NCBI GenBank assembly: GCA_028820635.1 | Contig: JAPPIG010000082.1 | Span: 414,645 to 478,644, forward strand | Source of the DNA: Candidatus Poribacteria bacterium | Lineage (GTDB): Bacteria; Poribacteria; WGA-4E; WGA-3G | Direction: 5' to 3' | DNA length: 64,000 nt | In this document: in pieces, positions 30,501 to 36,981 of the stretch | Layout of the letters: each line of letters starts with the position of its first letter | How positions within the stretch are numbered: position 1 is the first letter of the stretch | Translations under genes and position numbers: made by a program | Notes under the pieces: model-generated | Databases searched by the model: none | Seen by the model: only the letters and a program-made list of their open reading frames with translations | What the model was told of the DNA's origin: nothing

Positions 30501-30658
30501 TTCTCACGCTGAAGCGTCGCGCCGTAGGTATCAAACACTTGTTGAGCAAGTTCAGCGGGAGTTGACTCCGCGTCTTGCCCGAACACAGTGCCTGGTATTG
30601 AACTGTGAAAAATACACAATGTAAAAATCAAAAAACAAACAAGTGTTCGTTTTTTCAT
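21524..30658 (-). CDS. Giant Ig-repeat cell-surface protein with FlgD/type IX-like tail
   Basis: A 3044-residue exported protein. I choose the ATG at 30658 because it opens a signal peptide (MKKRTLVCFLIFTLCIFHSS) right behind GAGGAGGAAGAG. A helical N-terminal domain leads to a Pro-Thr-Glu linker of about 14 TPEP units (residues 151-206). Beta-rich modules follow; two copies of a unit of roughly 350 residues share NPDSGAPQG and PLGPTN marks (near residues 1000-1150 and 1350-1510). Eight Ig-like repeats of about 90 residues with the motif PAAGQTYDHGxPxIxGEFSG fill 1870-2600. The C-terminal 100 residues (FPNPFKGNTRISF, then GNNGIGWDGKTSGGEDLARGIYF) are FlgD/Por-secretion-like. It is probably an adhesin or fibre presented on the cell surface. 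No enzymatic domain is seen. Confidence 0.9.
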   Translation of the reverse strand: MKKRTLVCFLIFTLCIFHSSIPGTVFGQDAESTPAELAQQVFDTYGATLQRENVKTLLPEILSGLQDADIDIPATIDIAITLINAGNAASLKALAAGQGVTITDDHIALLEDADVQKMLKDETTKALLSLKGAELQAGLTELLRLVNAPVEPTPEPTPEPTPEPTPEPTPEPTPEPTPEPTPEPTPEPTPEPTPEPTPEPTPEPTPPVDLVDSIITGKSLLGGLSLNPIIGKNFVRDLIVAAGFSKENAETFVEPAVDAVLDLVPKGFLPKELIGILKSLKNRQSISIFEAEAAQLDKESFGNAITPSLSEIVYRNVPNVTKYLKSDNLNLYVRVPAALEGGSVKFNLNGQTVNGKRIELGEFQADTIDHTFRLEETLAATNLPAWPEWDENDQLFERVVLRYSQEGLRGNYIAVDMDPVPPALDDDRGYTWESTIGIIPRGNVFYYFEVTLAQPVKLEIFNGAALGEKLASADGTSTEPAVRQYNEIKTWSMPDPLNLQFADRGIFEALFTDDVVAEITALAIPLLAGENVPAKQIRPLANKLLRNAQKLTSDFENHFDPLLASVFSIPKTVDNPLQSIWIPDPADPNYSILQSISEGQNTLVAEVRINANDVNPTDRIMADFTADASAPKADIVFGDGVANFGDNVTGYQNSAGVWVATAPTSGAPAVVSITSKPENPTDLGVDTGYILYQLITLEANGNPEGTWLPLTAMNTMLASDLWKLVQEQLANHPDKNVRAIANLPLVDLLAGLAEDDPLIGTYAGLLRDYVNPFLKPLGIGLIEANSEFLIRFIGAVIDDLNSIPLTYDPARPIKRAFQGVEMPLLVGDYGIRAMGIDSLLNVGAHVPPTHLRIVAPEYDRTSVTMASLGDINHNGKDDPYESGTIYENARDVTLTITVNERTVHPGTIMVQYMAADGSWKDIGELSLAEATGAAGDTLTIDWSAPDMEGDAVMVRTVTTNGLQLTSESDPFSINLDHDVFPVDPKVLVVDVDAASIVMTNPDSGAPQGTIMLVGYTPRRTVPATNSIRIEAKRMNDDGWTMIGTVEVSDPMGMGGDATAAVMFKGKTLADVYEANMLHIDETSSYLKWIVTVDTTALEDTITVDSPGARDVAMDDNRYMVRAYAVGEDGSDVSPVLEGDMYTEMFSVDNDDDVAPLGPTNVVATSIDAMYPVFMENEDGSYTVGGLVDKYDPEVNSPVVTFTITPTAERKTYASVKLLTTLPEGAIIGDITETAEGSGVFTVTIDVGTLMDGDELVHNDVYLQSRSGIYKDYDVYMFQVHALAYDKAMPYDDVTAADEMFLKYGNVQADDYEGDEITVSVENSYRPDPGVLAITVVNSDGMTNPDSGAPQGELTFNAYTHGLTSPPTEGVRFEVKRPGDTTWERITGTVEPPVMVEGSDLAGIVGGLVGITEAGTVSGELTELEIPAAYQKWSVVVDTRELALEDTVVPDDTIKLDDTIERGDASQRDVSKDANQYEVRAIALTPKNLDHPEYDDREGVEASFSLDNVDDVPPLGPTNITDVADVAGSITANEDGSYTVGGIVDLGVESPVATFSIQPTAEEITYAGGKIGLVQTAADGSETMAEASLEDGKITVDVGLLANGTYMYHALVADAFGNWQVQGEEDMPSPVITVHVLNFRVSDITGLTVTAVDGESPDRLPLQETVGELAGRFPLKESISVSFNVNNGSLAVEELTGVLVDGHEVMFTAGSDAENAFSLMADKLSAVADGWYTPEGRVTKRNGSVTFPLATINLDNTGPMITIVSPTEGEAVNGLPSFNAGFGDGDMGSGVSDGSGVSMMDTAAVSLARLRPEEVVQDAVPIDVDQSMVEQDLDSVVYTRTDKLAGGAYQFTIKVSDKLGNVGEQSVAFAVEGENPTVVITAPAAGQTFDHSPEKVTGFFAGGGEVSISKFTINDADMTAEVMDNNFSYMPADALGDGDYTVAVEVTDGSGLTAQTALTFTVELPVPTASIDTPTAGQVYDHGMPIITGEFSGAAPIEVSLSIDGEAVTAVVSDNTFTYTPAEALSDGEHMVAVEVTDANGRMAQASTMFTVDIPGPTVAINSPAAGQTYDHGKPAIRGEFSGVAAPVSLSLTLNGEAVEASVSDGEFMYTPADLLVDGEYTVVAQVTDANGKSAEATAIFTVRLPVPTVAIHSPANGQMYDHSKPSITGEFSGLDPVELTLTINGEAVEAVVSDSEFTYTPAEALGDGEYTVVAGVSDANGKSADATVVFSVKLPVPTVTIVTPAAGQSYDHGMPIIHGNFSGAAPVEVSLSIDGKAVEAVVNENNEFTYTPAEALSDGEHMVAVEVTDANGRTAQTSTDFMVDIPGPTVAINSPAAGQMYDHDMPVVRGEFTGVGEVTVALTVNGKEAEAKVEGNGFTYTPAEGLGEGEHTVAVEVTDANGKMAQATAIFTVEFPMASVMLHAPAAGHTFNHGKPAITGEFTGVGDVEVKLTVDGKDAEAKVEGNQFSHTLANALGHGEHTVAVEVTDANGETAQTSAVFTVDIPGPTVVILSPAAGQTYEHGEPVIRAEFSGMTDVNVTTFTINGEDVELGEDAVEDNLLTYTPAEALGDGEYTVVVEVTDANKKSARASVVFSVAIPVDTTAPIISEVSPSGLVTLNKQATLDENFAITIAAVITEAESAITSVQYVIDGQLPANSYPVERAGSKFEVTESFTPGTHTIKLMVTSEGGTREFSWRFTLQVDKSAPVISSVTPAGTIHAGLPTISASATDDSGVEEMTIVVMDSNGKEVKGDTSDDDEDRTNAGITRLDFHPEAPLSEGTYSIEVRATDAFGNSSTQKGVFTVDFDTAAPIITASSPQDGARLMYKHDEQARPTISITFADAETGVNVDSIKLVIEAPKWGGGTLVTPINLTDKQKSGTQVIYKPAAPVFTDRLAPGEHVVKLEVSDNAHQQGNVSEKSDGAREANTAVYQFSFFVEYADGPILAKPINFPNPFKGNTRISFGLNRMSTVSIVIYDATLRPVRVLRDNVVLNAGDYTGNNGIGWDGKTSGGEDLARGIYFCVIEVTDGFEPESAILKLALTR
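22862..25041 (-). repeat. Eight tandem Ig-like modules inside the giant protein
   Basis: Eight units of about 270 bases (about 90 codons) each carry PTVxIxSPAAGQxYDHGxP, GEFSG, then YTPAEALGDGEYTVxVEVTDANG. Neighbouring units alternate between GPTV and VPTV openings, suggesting that the array grew by duplication of pairs. The final unit (PTVVILSPAAGQTYEHG) is the most divergent inside. Confidence 0.85.
30043..30208 (-). repeat. Minisatellite encoding the TPEP linker
   Basis: About 14 copies of a 12-base unit are arranged mostly as 24-base pairs differing in third positions (GGCTCTGGAGTT then GGTTCCGGGGTT on the plus strand). At one place two like units stand together, a mark of past slippage. 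Copy-number changes keep the reading frame and only alter linker length. Confidence 0.85.
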
Positions 30659-31283
30659 TAACTCTTCCTCCTCGTTAAGTCTACGCGAAAACGAGACTAA
30701 ATACTGAAGTTTTAGATGGGCAAGCGGGAAACACGACAAAAACGACCGGAGGTAGGTGTCTGCCCATCCAAATTAACATCCTACTACCAAGTATCATAAA
30801 ATTTTTCCGTACGTATACGTAACTCACCTTTGGATAAGGTCAGTATATCCGTAATGAAGGTCAAAAGCAAGCAAAAATTGGGCACCGAAGTTCTATGTTT
30901 GACCAGCAAGAATCTCTATGGAAATTCGCATAACAGATTCAAGCGATTACGTAACATAATATTTAATTGACTTAAAGTCTGCCCATAAATATAAGGACAT
31001 CTGTTATTTTAACAAAAGTGACAATATTAAGCAAGCATTTAATCGGCACGCGGCGTTTTATTTAGAAATTAGGTAAATTTCCCCGCCTATTTGTTTATCA
31101 TCGATTAAATTGCAATCGGTATTAAGTATAATACCATAATTTTAAAAACATGTCAAATCAAATTGACAATTTTGTACCTGAATTTTGGGCATACTTAGAC
31201 AAAATTTCAAATTCCAATTGACATAATACAAAAAAACTATTAAATTGTCAATAAAAAGATTTTTGTTGAAGGAAAATCTATTG
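30659..31283. promoter_or_regulatory. AT-rich divergent intergenic region with palindromes
   Basis: This gap of 625 bases holds no convincing gene. On the minus side the giant gene has a leader with an 8-bp stem (GATGGGCA at 30715-30722, TGCCCATC at 30761-30768). It also has a weak promoter candidate TTACGT-18-TATGAT (30793-30822) whose -35 overlaps the perfect 12-base palindrome TACGTATACGTA (30810-30821). On the plus side, TGTCAA at 31151 faces TTGACA at 31163, and the promoter of the second PhyH gene is at 31218-31246. The palindromes are candidate operators. Confidence 0.5.
31218..31246 (+). promoter_or_regulatory. Putative promoter of PhyH gene 2
   Basis: TTGACA at 31218-31223, a 17-base spacer, and TAAATT at 31241-31246, 38 bases before the chosen ATG. 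Confidence 0.6.
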
Positions 31284-32024
31284 ATGTTGACAATTTCGGA
31301 AAAATCTCAACTTGACCAAAGCGGTTTTCTGCTGTTTGAGAATGCAGTATCTGATGCTACAACGACCCAACTCCGAGAACATGCTTTAGAACTTGCCACA
31401 GCAGAACAGAAGGCTGGCAAAGGGCATACCTATTTGCCAAATGAAACTGCACAACGCGTCTGGAATCTAATTGACAAGGGCGAAATGTTTGAGAAGGCTA
31501 TCCAACAACCGAAGATGCTTGCCGCTATGGAGTATCTCCTTGGTGCAGACTGTACGTTAAGTTCATTCACAGTCAATATCCTTTATCCAGGTGCGCCAGA
31601 TGCGGGTCTCCATATCGACTATCCGTTATCCGGACTTCCAACGCCGCGTCCCAACTTTCCAATGGTTGCAAATAGCGTTTGGTTTTTAGACGACTTTACG
31701 CTTGAAAACGGCGCGACCAGTTGTGTGCCGGGAAGTCATCAAAGACTTGATGCACAACCTGAATCCGGTGTTGAATATGGAGACGAACAACAAATCTGTG
31801 GTTCCCGCGGTTCAGTGCTAATTGTCAACGGTGCAGTTTGGCACGGTTCTTCAGAAAATAGAAGTGATGAGCCGCGGGTTGCGTTGCTCGGTTTTTTCTG
31901 TCGTTCTATTTTAAAGCCACAACAAGATCATTTGAAGATTGTCTCAGAAGAAGTCATTGAACGCGCAACGCCGACATTAAAACGTCTGCTTGGACTCGAT
32001 TCATTGCCAAGTTTGAATACATAG
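31284..32024 (+). CDS. Phytanoyl-CoA dioxygenase (PhyH) family protein 2
   Basis: A 246-residue Fe(II)/2-oxoglutarate oxygenase. I start at the ATG at 31284 (MLTISEKSQLDQSGFLL), 10 bases after AAGGA; an upstream TTG would lie inside the promoter. The iron ligands are H110-x-D112 (LHIDYPLSG) and H187 (VWHGSSENR), with R198 as the likely 2-oxoglutarate anchor. HID rather than HQD and a shorter middle region distinguish it from the other two PhyH genes here. It stands alone, convergent with the cytochrome gene. Substrate unknown. Confidence 0.88.
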   Translation: MLTISEKSQLDQSGFLLFENAVSDATTTQLREHALELATAEQKAGKGHTYLPNETAQRVWNLIDKGEMFEKAIQQPKMLAAMEYLLGADCTLSSFTVNILYPGAPDAGLHIDYPLSGLPTPRPNFPMVANSVWFLDDFTLENGATSCVPGSHQRLDAQPESGVEYGDEQQICGSRGSVLIVNGAVWHGSSENRSDEPRVALLGFFCRSILKPQQDHLKIVSEEVIERATPTLKRLLGLDSLPSLNT

Positions 32025-32068
32025 GAAACTATGTTTATCGACGGTAATGTCTATCACGAATTTAAGCG

Positions 32069-33082
32069 TTAAGGTACAATCTTACTTGCTTCTGCCATTA
32101 GTATCCATTCAGGTTCAAGTGTTTTTGGTGTAAGTTGATATCGTAGACGGGTTTTGAGTGTGTCGCCACTGTTAACATTAAAAACAAATTTTCGCTTCTC
32201 GTCAGGTTTAAGACGGTTTTCCGCTTTCGCAGAAATTAAAACCTGTTTTTTCTCACGCTGTGTTCCGTCTGGTGCAAGATGTGTTACATCAAGGACTATA
32301 ACACGTAAAGTACCACCGGGTAAGAGGTGTCCCGCCTTGTTCTGAAGGATCACAGTCGCTTGCTTATCAGCAAGTTCAATCTTAAATGTTGCAGCACTTT
32401 TAAGCTGAGTGACGCTGCGGCTGCCCTGCCACGTATGTTTCCTCCCCTTGAGACTTTCGTAACTTGCTGTGCTTTGCATCCGATTAACAACTGGCATGTG
32501 ACATGTTGCACAACTTTTCTTTTCTGCAGCGAAACTGCTCTCAAGAAAACTGGACACTTGATCGTGTTCAGGCACATTCGGTTGACCATGACACGTAGCA
32601 CATAGTTTTGTAGGTGCCTTATAGATAGGGTTGGTTACATTTGCATGAAAATTGGTCTCTGCACTTGCCGGAGGACCTTGCATTGCACCATCCGAATCAA
32701 GATGACACACAAGGCATGAAACGCCAGAGTCACGTTGGCCGTTACGCAATTTTGGCATTTCCCCTATGCCGGTAACGAGGATTGGTTCAGGTGCATGGCA
32801 CGGGTCACAACTCTTTTCTCTGTCAGTTATCTGCTTTGCTGCTTCCTGATAAATTTCATCTTTCCATGCCTGTGCATGCATCGATTTTTCCCACTCACGC
32901 CAAATTGCTGGGTGGCAACTTTTACACTTCCCATCTTTAAACGCTTGATACATCTCCTTATGTTGACTCGCATCGCTTCCCGCACCAGATACATACTTTC
33001 CCAGGAATACCAAAATACAAAGACTTAATAGGCATACACACAAACTGGGAACATATCGGCGAAGAATTACAATGTAACGCAT
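32069..33082 (-). CDS. Pentahaem c-type cytochrome
   Basis: A 337-residue exported protein: an N-terminal signal/anchor (about 12-33), then five CxxCH haem sites at C53, C92, C123, C161 and C191, all within 200 residues. A C-terminal beta domain of about 130 residues without haem follows (VTQLKSAATFKIELADKQATVILQNKAGHLLPGG). The spacing resembles cytochrome c554-type multihaem proteins. It is the last gene of the haem-biosynthesis run, 8 bases after hemG. It probably transfers electrons in the periplasm; the partner is not visible. Confidence 0.88.
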   Translation of the reverse strand: MRYIVILRRYVPSLCVCLLSLCILVFLGKYVSGAGSDASQHKEMYQAFKDGKCKSCHPAIWREWEKSMHAQAWKDEIYQEAAKQITDREKSCDPCHAPEPILVTGIGEMPKLRNGQRDSGVSCLVCHLDSDGAMQGPPASAETNFHANVTNPIYKAPTKLCATCHGQPNVPEHDQVSSFLESSFAAEKKSCATCHMPVVNRMQSTASYESLKGRKHTWQGSRSVTQLKSAATFKIELADKQATVILQNKAGHLLPGGTLRVIVLDVTHLAPDGTQREKKQVLISAKAENRLKPDEKRKFVFNVNSGDTLKTRLRYQLTPKTLEPEWILMAEASKIVP

Positions 33083-33090
33083 CTTTGTAC

Positions 33091-34521
33091 CTATATCGCA
33101 TTTAATAGTGTTAATGCTGCTTGCTCACCGCTGTGTATACAATCTGGAATACCAATGCCATGGTACGCATTGCCTGCTAATTCCAGACCGGGCAAGTCTT
33201 TTGTGAGCTTTTCAATTTCATGGATAAGTTTTTGATGTCCGACAAGATATTGTGCCATTGCTTGTGAATGCTCACTTACAATAGAAAAAAGAGGTTCCTT
33301 CTTAATTCCAAGTAAGTTGGATACGTCTTTTAATGCAGTTGACACTAAATCATTTTGAGTCAGGTTTCCATTAATCTTGCCTTCAAATGTGTTGCCACCG
33401 ACAAATGCGCGTAATAGCACATGATCCGCTGGTGCCCGATTTTCAAATTTAACGCTACTAAACGAACAACCAACAAGGTTAAGTTGCTCTGTAACAGGAA
33501 CAACAAATCCCATTCCGTTGATTGGATGTGTGATATCCTCTCGACGGAACGCCAGATTAACTGTTGCAGATGATGTATAAGGAATAGCAGAGAGTTCTTC
33601 GGCAAGCGACGGTGAAACTCCTGACAGAATTTTGCTTGTTTGCGGAGCAGGGAGTGCAAGACAAAGCAAATCTGTTTCTAACACTTTCCCATCTTCAAGG
33701 CAAACACGCCAACCTTTTTCATTCTCTTTTTGCTGAATGGTGTTCACGCGGGATAAAAAACGGATACATCCTGAGAGACTCTCTGCAAGTGTATCTACTA
33801 ACGTCTGCATCCCGTCCGCAAAAGATAAAAACAGACTATAGCGCGGACCACTTGTATCACGACTTGTTTGAGCCGCTTTACGTTTTTGCGCTAACAGCGC
33901 TTTGATGATGCTGCCATGTTCCCGCTCCATTTCCAAAAATCTTGGAAACGTTGCTTTGAGACTTAGATTTTCTGCATCCGATGTGTAGATACCACCAATC
34001 ATTGGTTGTGCCATTCGCTCGAATACCTCAGTCCCCAATCTTCGCCTAACGAAATCCGCAACAGATTCATCGTCTATATTGCTGCGACGTGGAATAAATA
34101 GATCCAAAGCTATACGAAATTTGCCCGGCAAACTGAAGATAGGACTTTTTACAAAAGGACCGAACGATCCCGGTGCCATCATGTAAAAACCTTCAGGGAC
34201 CGGAAGTAGCTTTTCTTTACGGACGACAAAACTCCGTCTTACCTTTGGGTTAGTACCTATCAGTTTATCTGCGATACCGAGTTCTTCGCACAGTGCTTTA
34301 GCCCAAGGTTTTGTTGAGATGAAGGCATCGGGGCCGTGCTCAATGATAAACCCGTCTCGGTGCTCGGTTTGAATAACGCCGCCTGCCCTATTGCTCGCTT
34401 CAAGCAGATTGATTTCAAGTGGAATTCCTCTATTCTTCGCTTCGCTTTTCAGGCGATAGGCAGCAGCTAAACCTGTAATTCCGCCGCCGATAACGATTGC
34501 ACGTTTCTGTTCCTGCGCCAT
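33091..34521 (-). CDS. hemG: Protoporphyrinogen oxidase (HemG/HemY type)
   Basis: A 476-residue FAD enzyme that oxidises protoporphyrinogen IX (or coproporphyrinogen III in the alternative route) late in haem synthesis. The ATG at 34521 follows GAGGAA and places the dinucleotide motif IGGGITGLAAAYRL at residues 11-24, followed by LLEASNRAGGVIQTE. The C-terminal GIPDCIHSGEQAA closes the FAD site. It starts 49 bases after hemH. This HemY-like form uses oxygen or another acceptor. HemY and HemG names are mixed in the family, so the symbol is approximate. Confidence 0.88.
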   Translation of the reverse strand: MAQEQKRAIVIGGGITGLAAAYRLKSEAKNRGIPLEINLLEASNRAGGVIQTEHRDGFIIEHGPDAFISTKPWAKALCEELGIADKLIGTNPKVRRSFVVRKEKLLPVPEGFYMMAPGSFGPFVKSPIFSLPGKFRIALDLFIPRRSNIDDESVADFVRRRLGTEVFERMAQPMIGGIYTSDAENLSLKATFPRFLEMEREHGSIIKALLAQKRKAAQTSRDTSGPRYSLFLSFADGMQTLVDTLAESLSGCIRFLSRVNTIQQKENEKGWRVCLEDGKVLETDLLCLALPAPQTSKILSGVSPSLAEELSAIPYTSSATVNLAFRREDITHPINGMGFVVPVTEQLNLVGCSFSSVKFENRAPADHVLLRAFVGGNTFEGKINGNLTQNDLVSTALKDVSNLLGIKKEPLFSIVSEHSQAMAQYLVGHQKLIHEIEKLTKDLPGLELAGNAYHGIGIPDCIHSGEQAALTLLNAI

Positions 34522-34570
34522 CAGAATATTCCTCAGCAACGCCAACAGGTTAGTACTTAAAAACGTAATC

Positions 34571-35515
34571 CTACTTCGCAGACTTTTCACACACAAAATC
34601 TGCTAACATACCAATAAATTTCGGATGATCTCCGACAGTGCCTGCCCGAATAAAATCAATTCCGCATGCTTCTGCTGTCTCTTTTGCCTCAATATCTAAA
34701 TCATATAGAACCTCAACGTGGTCGCAAAGAAATCCGATGGGAGAAGCTACGACAGTATCAACACCGTCCTCTTTTTTGGCTTTAAGCCAATCGTTAATGT
34801 CGGGTTGTGTCCACGGTATTGGACTATTTTCCACCTCACTCTGATACGCAAAACTAAACCGTTTTTTTCCAATCGCTCGCGCCACTGCTTCTCCGGTCTT
34901 TTCAAACTGTTGTGAATAAGGCGAGGTATCCGCTGCGACTTGCGGAATTGCATGAGCAGTAAAAACCAGTTCAGCACGGTCTAATTTGTCCCCACATGCA
35001 GTTTTGATAATCTCTGCAATGGCACCGACGTAACCGTTATGGGTATACCATTGATCAAGATAGTCAATAGTCGGTTTTTCACCTTCTACCGCTTCAATCC
35101 CTTTCTTGACGGTTTGTTGGTACCATTCCCAACTAACTTTGGCTCGGTGGGGTGCCATGATAATTCCAAGTATTTTACGGTGCCCCTTTTCTGCCATTTC
35201 AGCGATGACTTCATTTAAATAAGGTGTCCAATGTCTGAATCCGGCATAAACAGGTAACGGTAAGTTACGCTGTTGCAATGCGTTTTGTAATGCTTTGGCT
35301 TGTTTGAAAGTCAATTCGTTGAATGGTGAAAATCCACCTAATTTAACGTAATGGGATGAGATGTCTTTTACACGTTCTTTTTGAGATTCTGCTTCACCGG
35401 CAATGCCTTCAACAAAACAGTATGCCTCGCCGGGACAGTTTTTGGTATCATATTTTTTACAGCATCCGGGGGTTGGACCGCCAAATGCTACAAGTAAAAC
35501 GCTATCATATTTCAT
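34571..35515 (-). CDS. hemH: Ferrochelatase
   Basis: A 314-residue enzyme inserting Fe(II) into a porphyrin. It has VLLVAFGGPTP at the start, GFRHWTPYL with the catalytic region, VFTAHAIP holding the conserved His, and SPIGFLCDHVEVLYDLDIEA, the signature of the C-terminal half with the metal-binding Glu. The early cysteine-rich stretch (GCCKKYDTKNCPGEAYCF) is unusual. Extra cysteines in ferrochelatases usually sit at the C-terminus to hold a 2Fe-2S cluster, so these may serve another purpose. The gene lies between the MBL-TPR gene (8 bases) and hemG. Confidence 0.9.
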   Translation of the reverse strand: MKYDSVLLVAFGGPTPGCCKKYDTKNCPGEAYCFVEGIAGEAESQKERVKDISSHYVKLGGFSPFNELTFKQAKALQNALQQRNLPLPVYAGFRHWTPYLNEVIAEMAEKGHRKILGIIMAPHRAKVSWEWYQQTVKKGIEAVEGEKPTIDYLDQWYTHNGYVGAIAEIIKTACGDKLDRAELVFTAHAIPQVAADTSPYSQQFEKTGEAVARAIGKKRFSFAYQSEVENSPIPWTQPDINDWLKAKKEDGVDTVVASPIGFLCDHVEVLYDLDIEAKETAEACGIDFIRAGTVGDHPKFIGMLADFVCEKSAK

Positions 35516-35523
35516 TTTTTCTC

Positions 35524-36981
35524 CTATGCCATATTGGCAAATTGTGCGGGCATAAAACTCGGATCAACAGCAATTGCCTGTGCAAATGCTTCACGGGCAA
35601 GTGTTTCATCACCATTTGTACGATGTGCAAGTCCGATAGAAAAGTAAGCTTGCGCAAGTTGTGTGCCCTCGATTCCGCTAACTAATGCTTTATAGATGGA
35701 TTCCATTCCCGGTGTGGGATCATCACCATTTCGGTAAGATGAGAGGATGTAGTTTGACCCACGCAAAAGATGTGCTGGTGCATAATCAGGGTCCAATTCA
35801 AGTGCTGTATTGAGCGCATTTTTGGCCTCAAAGAAAAAATCACCTTTCTCAAGCACACTTGACACAGTACGAGAGGTTTGTGCAAGTAAATTTGCGTATT
35901 CTGTCCATGCGTCTGGTAAATTGGAAAATTTTTCAGTTGCTGTTTTTAAAATAGCGATGGCTAATCCGAAGTCGTTTCCTTCTGCCACTTCTTCTGCAGT
36001 TTCGCGATATGCTGCAAAGTCTTTCAATTCTTGTGTCCGTTGGTCAAGAACATCGGCATCTGCTGTCGGGATAGCAGACGGTTTGAAGTGTTGCCATCCC
36101 GGTTCTGGGTCATCAATCAATCCACGATACACACGCAGAATGGCATAACGCGGTGTTCCCCAAACTTCAGCAATGTCGCGAATCCAATTCGGCATGTTAG
36201 TCTCCATGTCGGTTAGCAACTCTGCTAAAGACATACCTTGTTCAACCTTTTTGCGGACTTCTGTTAAAAAGTAGGATTCAATTTTGAGCAATAGGTCTAT
36301 TTCTGCATCGTGTGCCAAAGGTCCGTGTCCGGGAAGCACATGGTCTGGTGTGTATGTACGCAATTCTTTAATTGTATTAATCCAATCGTGGTTTGCCATC
36401 AATCCTTCATTCATGACAGGTTGTCCAAAAATAGGAAAACTGCCGGTCATCACTGTATCACCAGAAACAATACATCCTTCTGCTGGAATCCTAATAGCAG
36501 TTGCGTCATCTGTTTCCGCTTTTCCTAAGTGAACGAGATGCAAAGGTTGATTGCCCAAATCAAGTTCGGTTTCATGTGTGAACGTTTCCTGTGGCAAAAA
36601 CGGTGGATCGCCAAGGGTAAAACCACGGGAACGAAGGAAGTCCTCTTGGCGCGGTGCCCTATTCACCATAAAATATTTTGTCATTTCGCGTGCAACAACA
36701 GTTGCGCCTTCTTGACGAAAAATTATGTTCCCGTTTGTATGATCCCAGTGGTAGTGCGTATTAATTGCATAGAGAATCGGTTTATCTGTGATGGTTTGAA
36801 TTGCTTTGAGAAGTCGTTTTCCCATCATTTGGTTAACCTGTGTGTCAATTACGGCAACCCCGTTATCTCCTATTATAATAGAAGAGTTGACGATATTACG
36901 GAACAGATACACTCGGTCTGTTACCTTAACAAGTTTTCCGTACTGACGTGGGGCAAAAGGGTTTTCTGAAATGTTTTGCAT
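35524..36981 (-). CDS. MBL-fold metallohydrolase with TPR C-terminus
   Basis: A 485-residue protein. The ATG at 36981 shares its A with the hemE stop (TGATG), showing translational coupling. The N-terminal half is a metallo-beta-lactamase fold with the zinc motif HYHWDH and further ligands in LPGHGPL. The C-terminal half (about 330-485) holds TPR repeats (ALNTALELDPDYAPAHLLRGSNY, then YFSIGLAHRTNGDETLAREAFAQAIAVDPSFMPAQ). Similar fusions include SoxH-like and alkylsulfatase-like hydrolases. Its insertion between hemE and hemH links it to haem supply or use, but the reaction is not known. Confidence 0.82.
   Translation of the reverse strand: MQNISENPFAPRQYGKLVKVTDRVYLFRNIVNSSIIIGDNGVAVIDTQVNQMMGKRLLKAIQTITDKPILYAINTHYHWDHTNGNIIFRQEGATVVAREMTKYFMVNRAPRQEDFLRSRGFTLGDPPFLPQETFTHETELDLGNQPLHLVHLGKAETDDATAIRIPAEGCIVSGDTVMTGSFPIFGQPVMNEGLMANHDWINTIKELRTYTPDHVLPGHGPLAHDAEIDLLLKIESYFLTEVRKKVEQGMSLAELLTDMETNMPNWIRDIAEVWGTPRYAILRVYRGLIDDPEPGWQHFKPSAIPTADADVLDQRTQELKDFAAYRETAEEVAEGNDFGLAIAILKTATEKFSNLPDAWTEYANLLAQTSRTVSSVLEKGDFFFEAKNALNTALELDPDYAPAHLLRGSNYILSSYRNGDDPTPGMESIYKALVSGIEGTQLAQAYFSIGLAHRTNGDETLAREAFAQAIAVDPSFMPAQFANMA

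Noticed and set aside
31151..31168. TGTCAA/TTGACA pair as a possible promoter
   Set aside because: No matching -10 lies at 17 bases; the better promoter is at 31218-31246. I kept it only as a possible operator.
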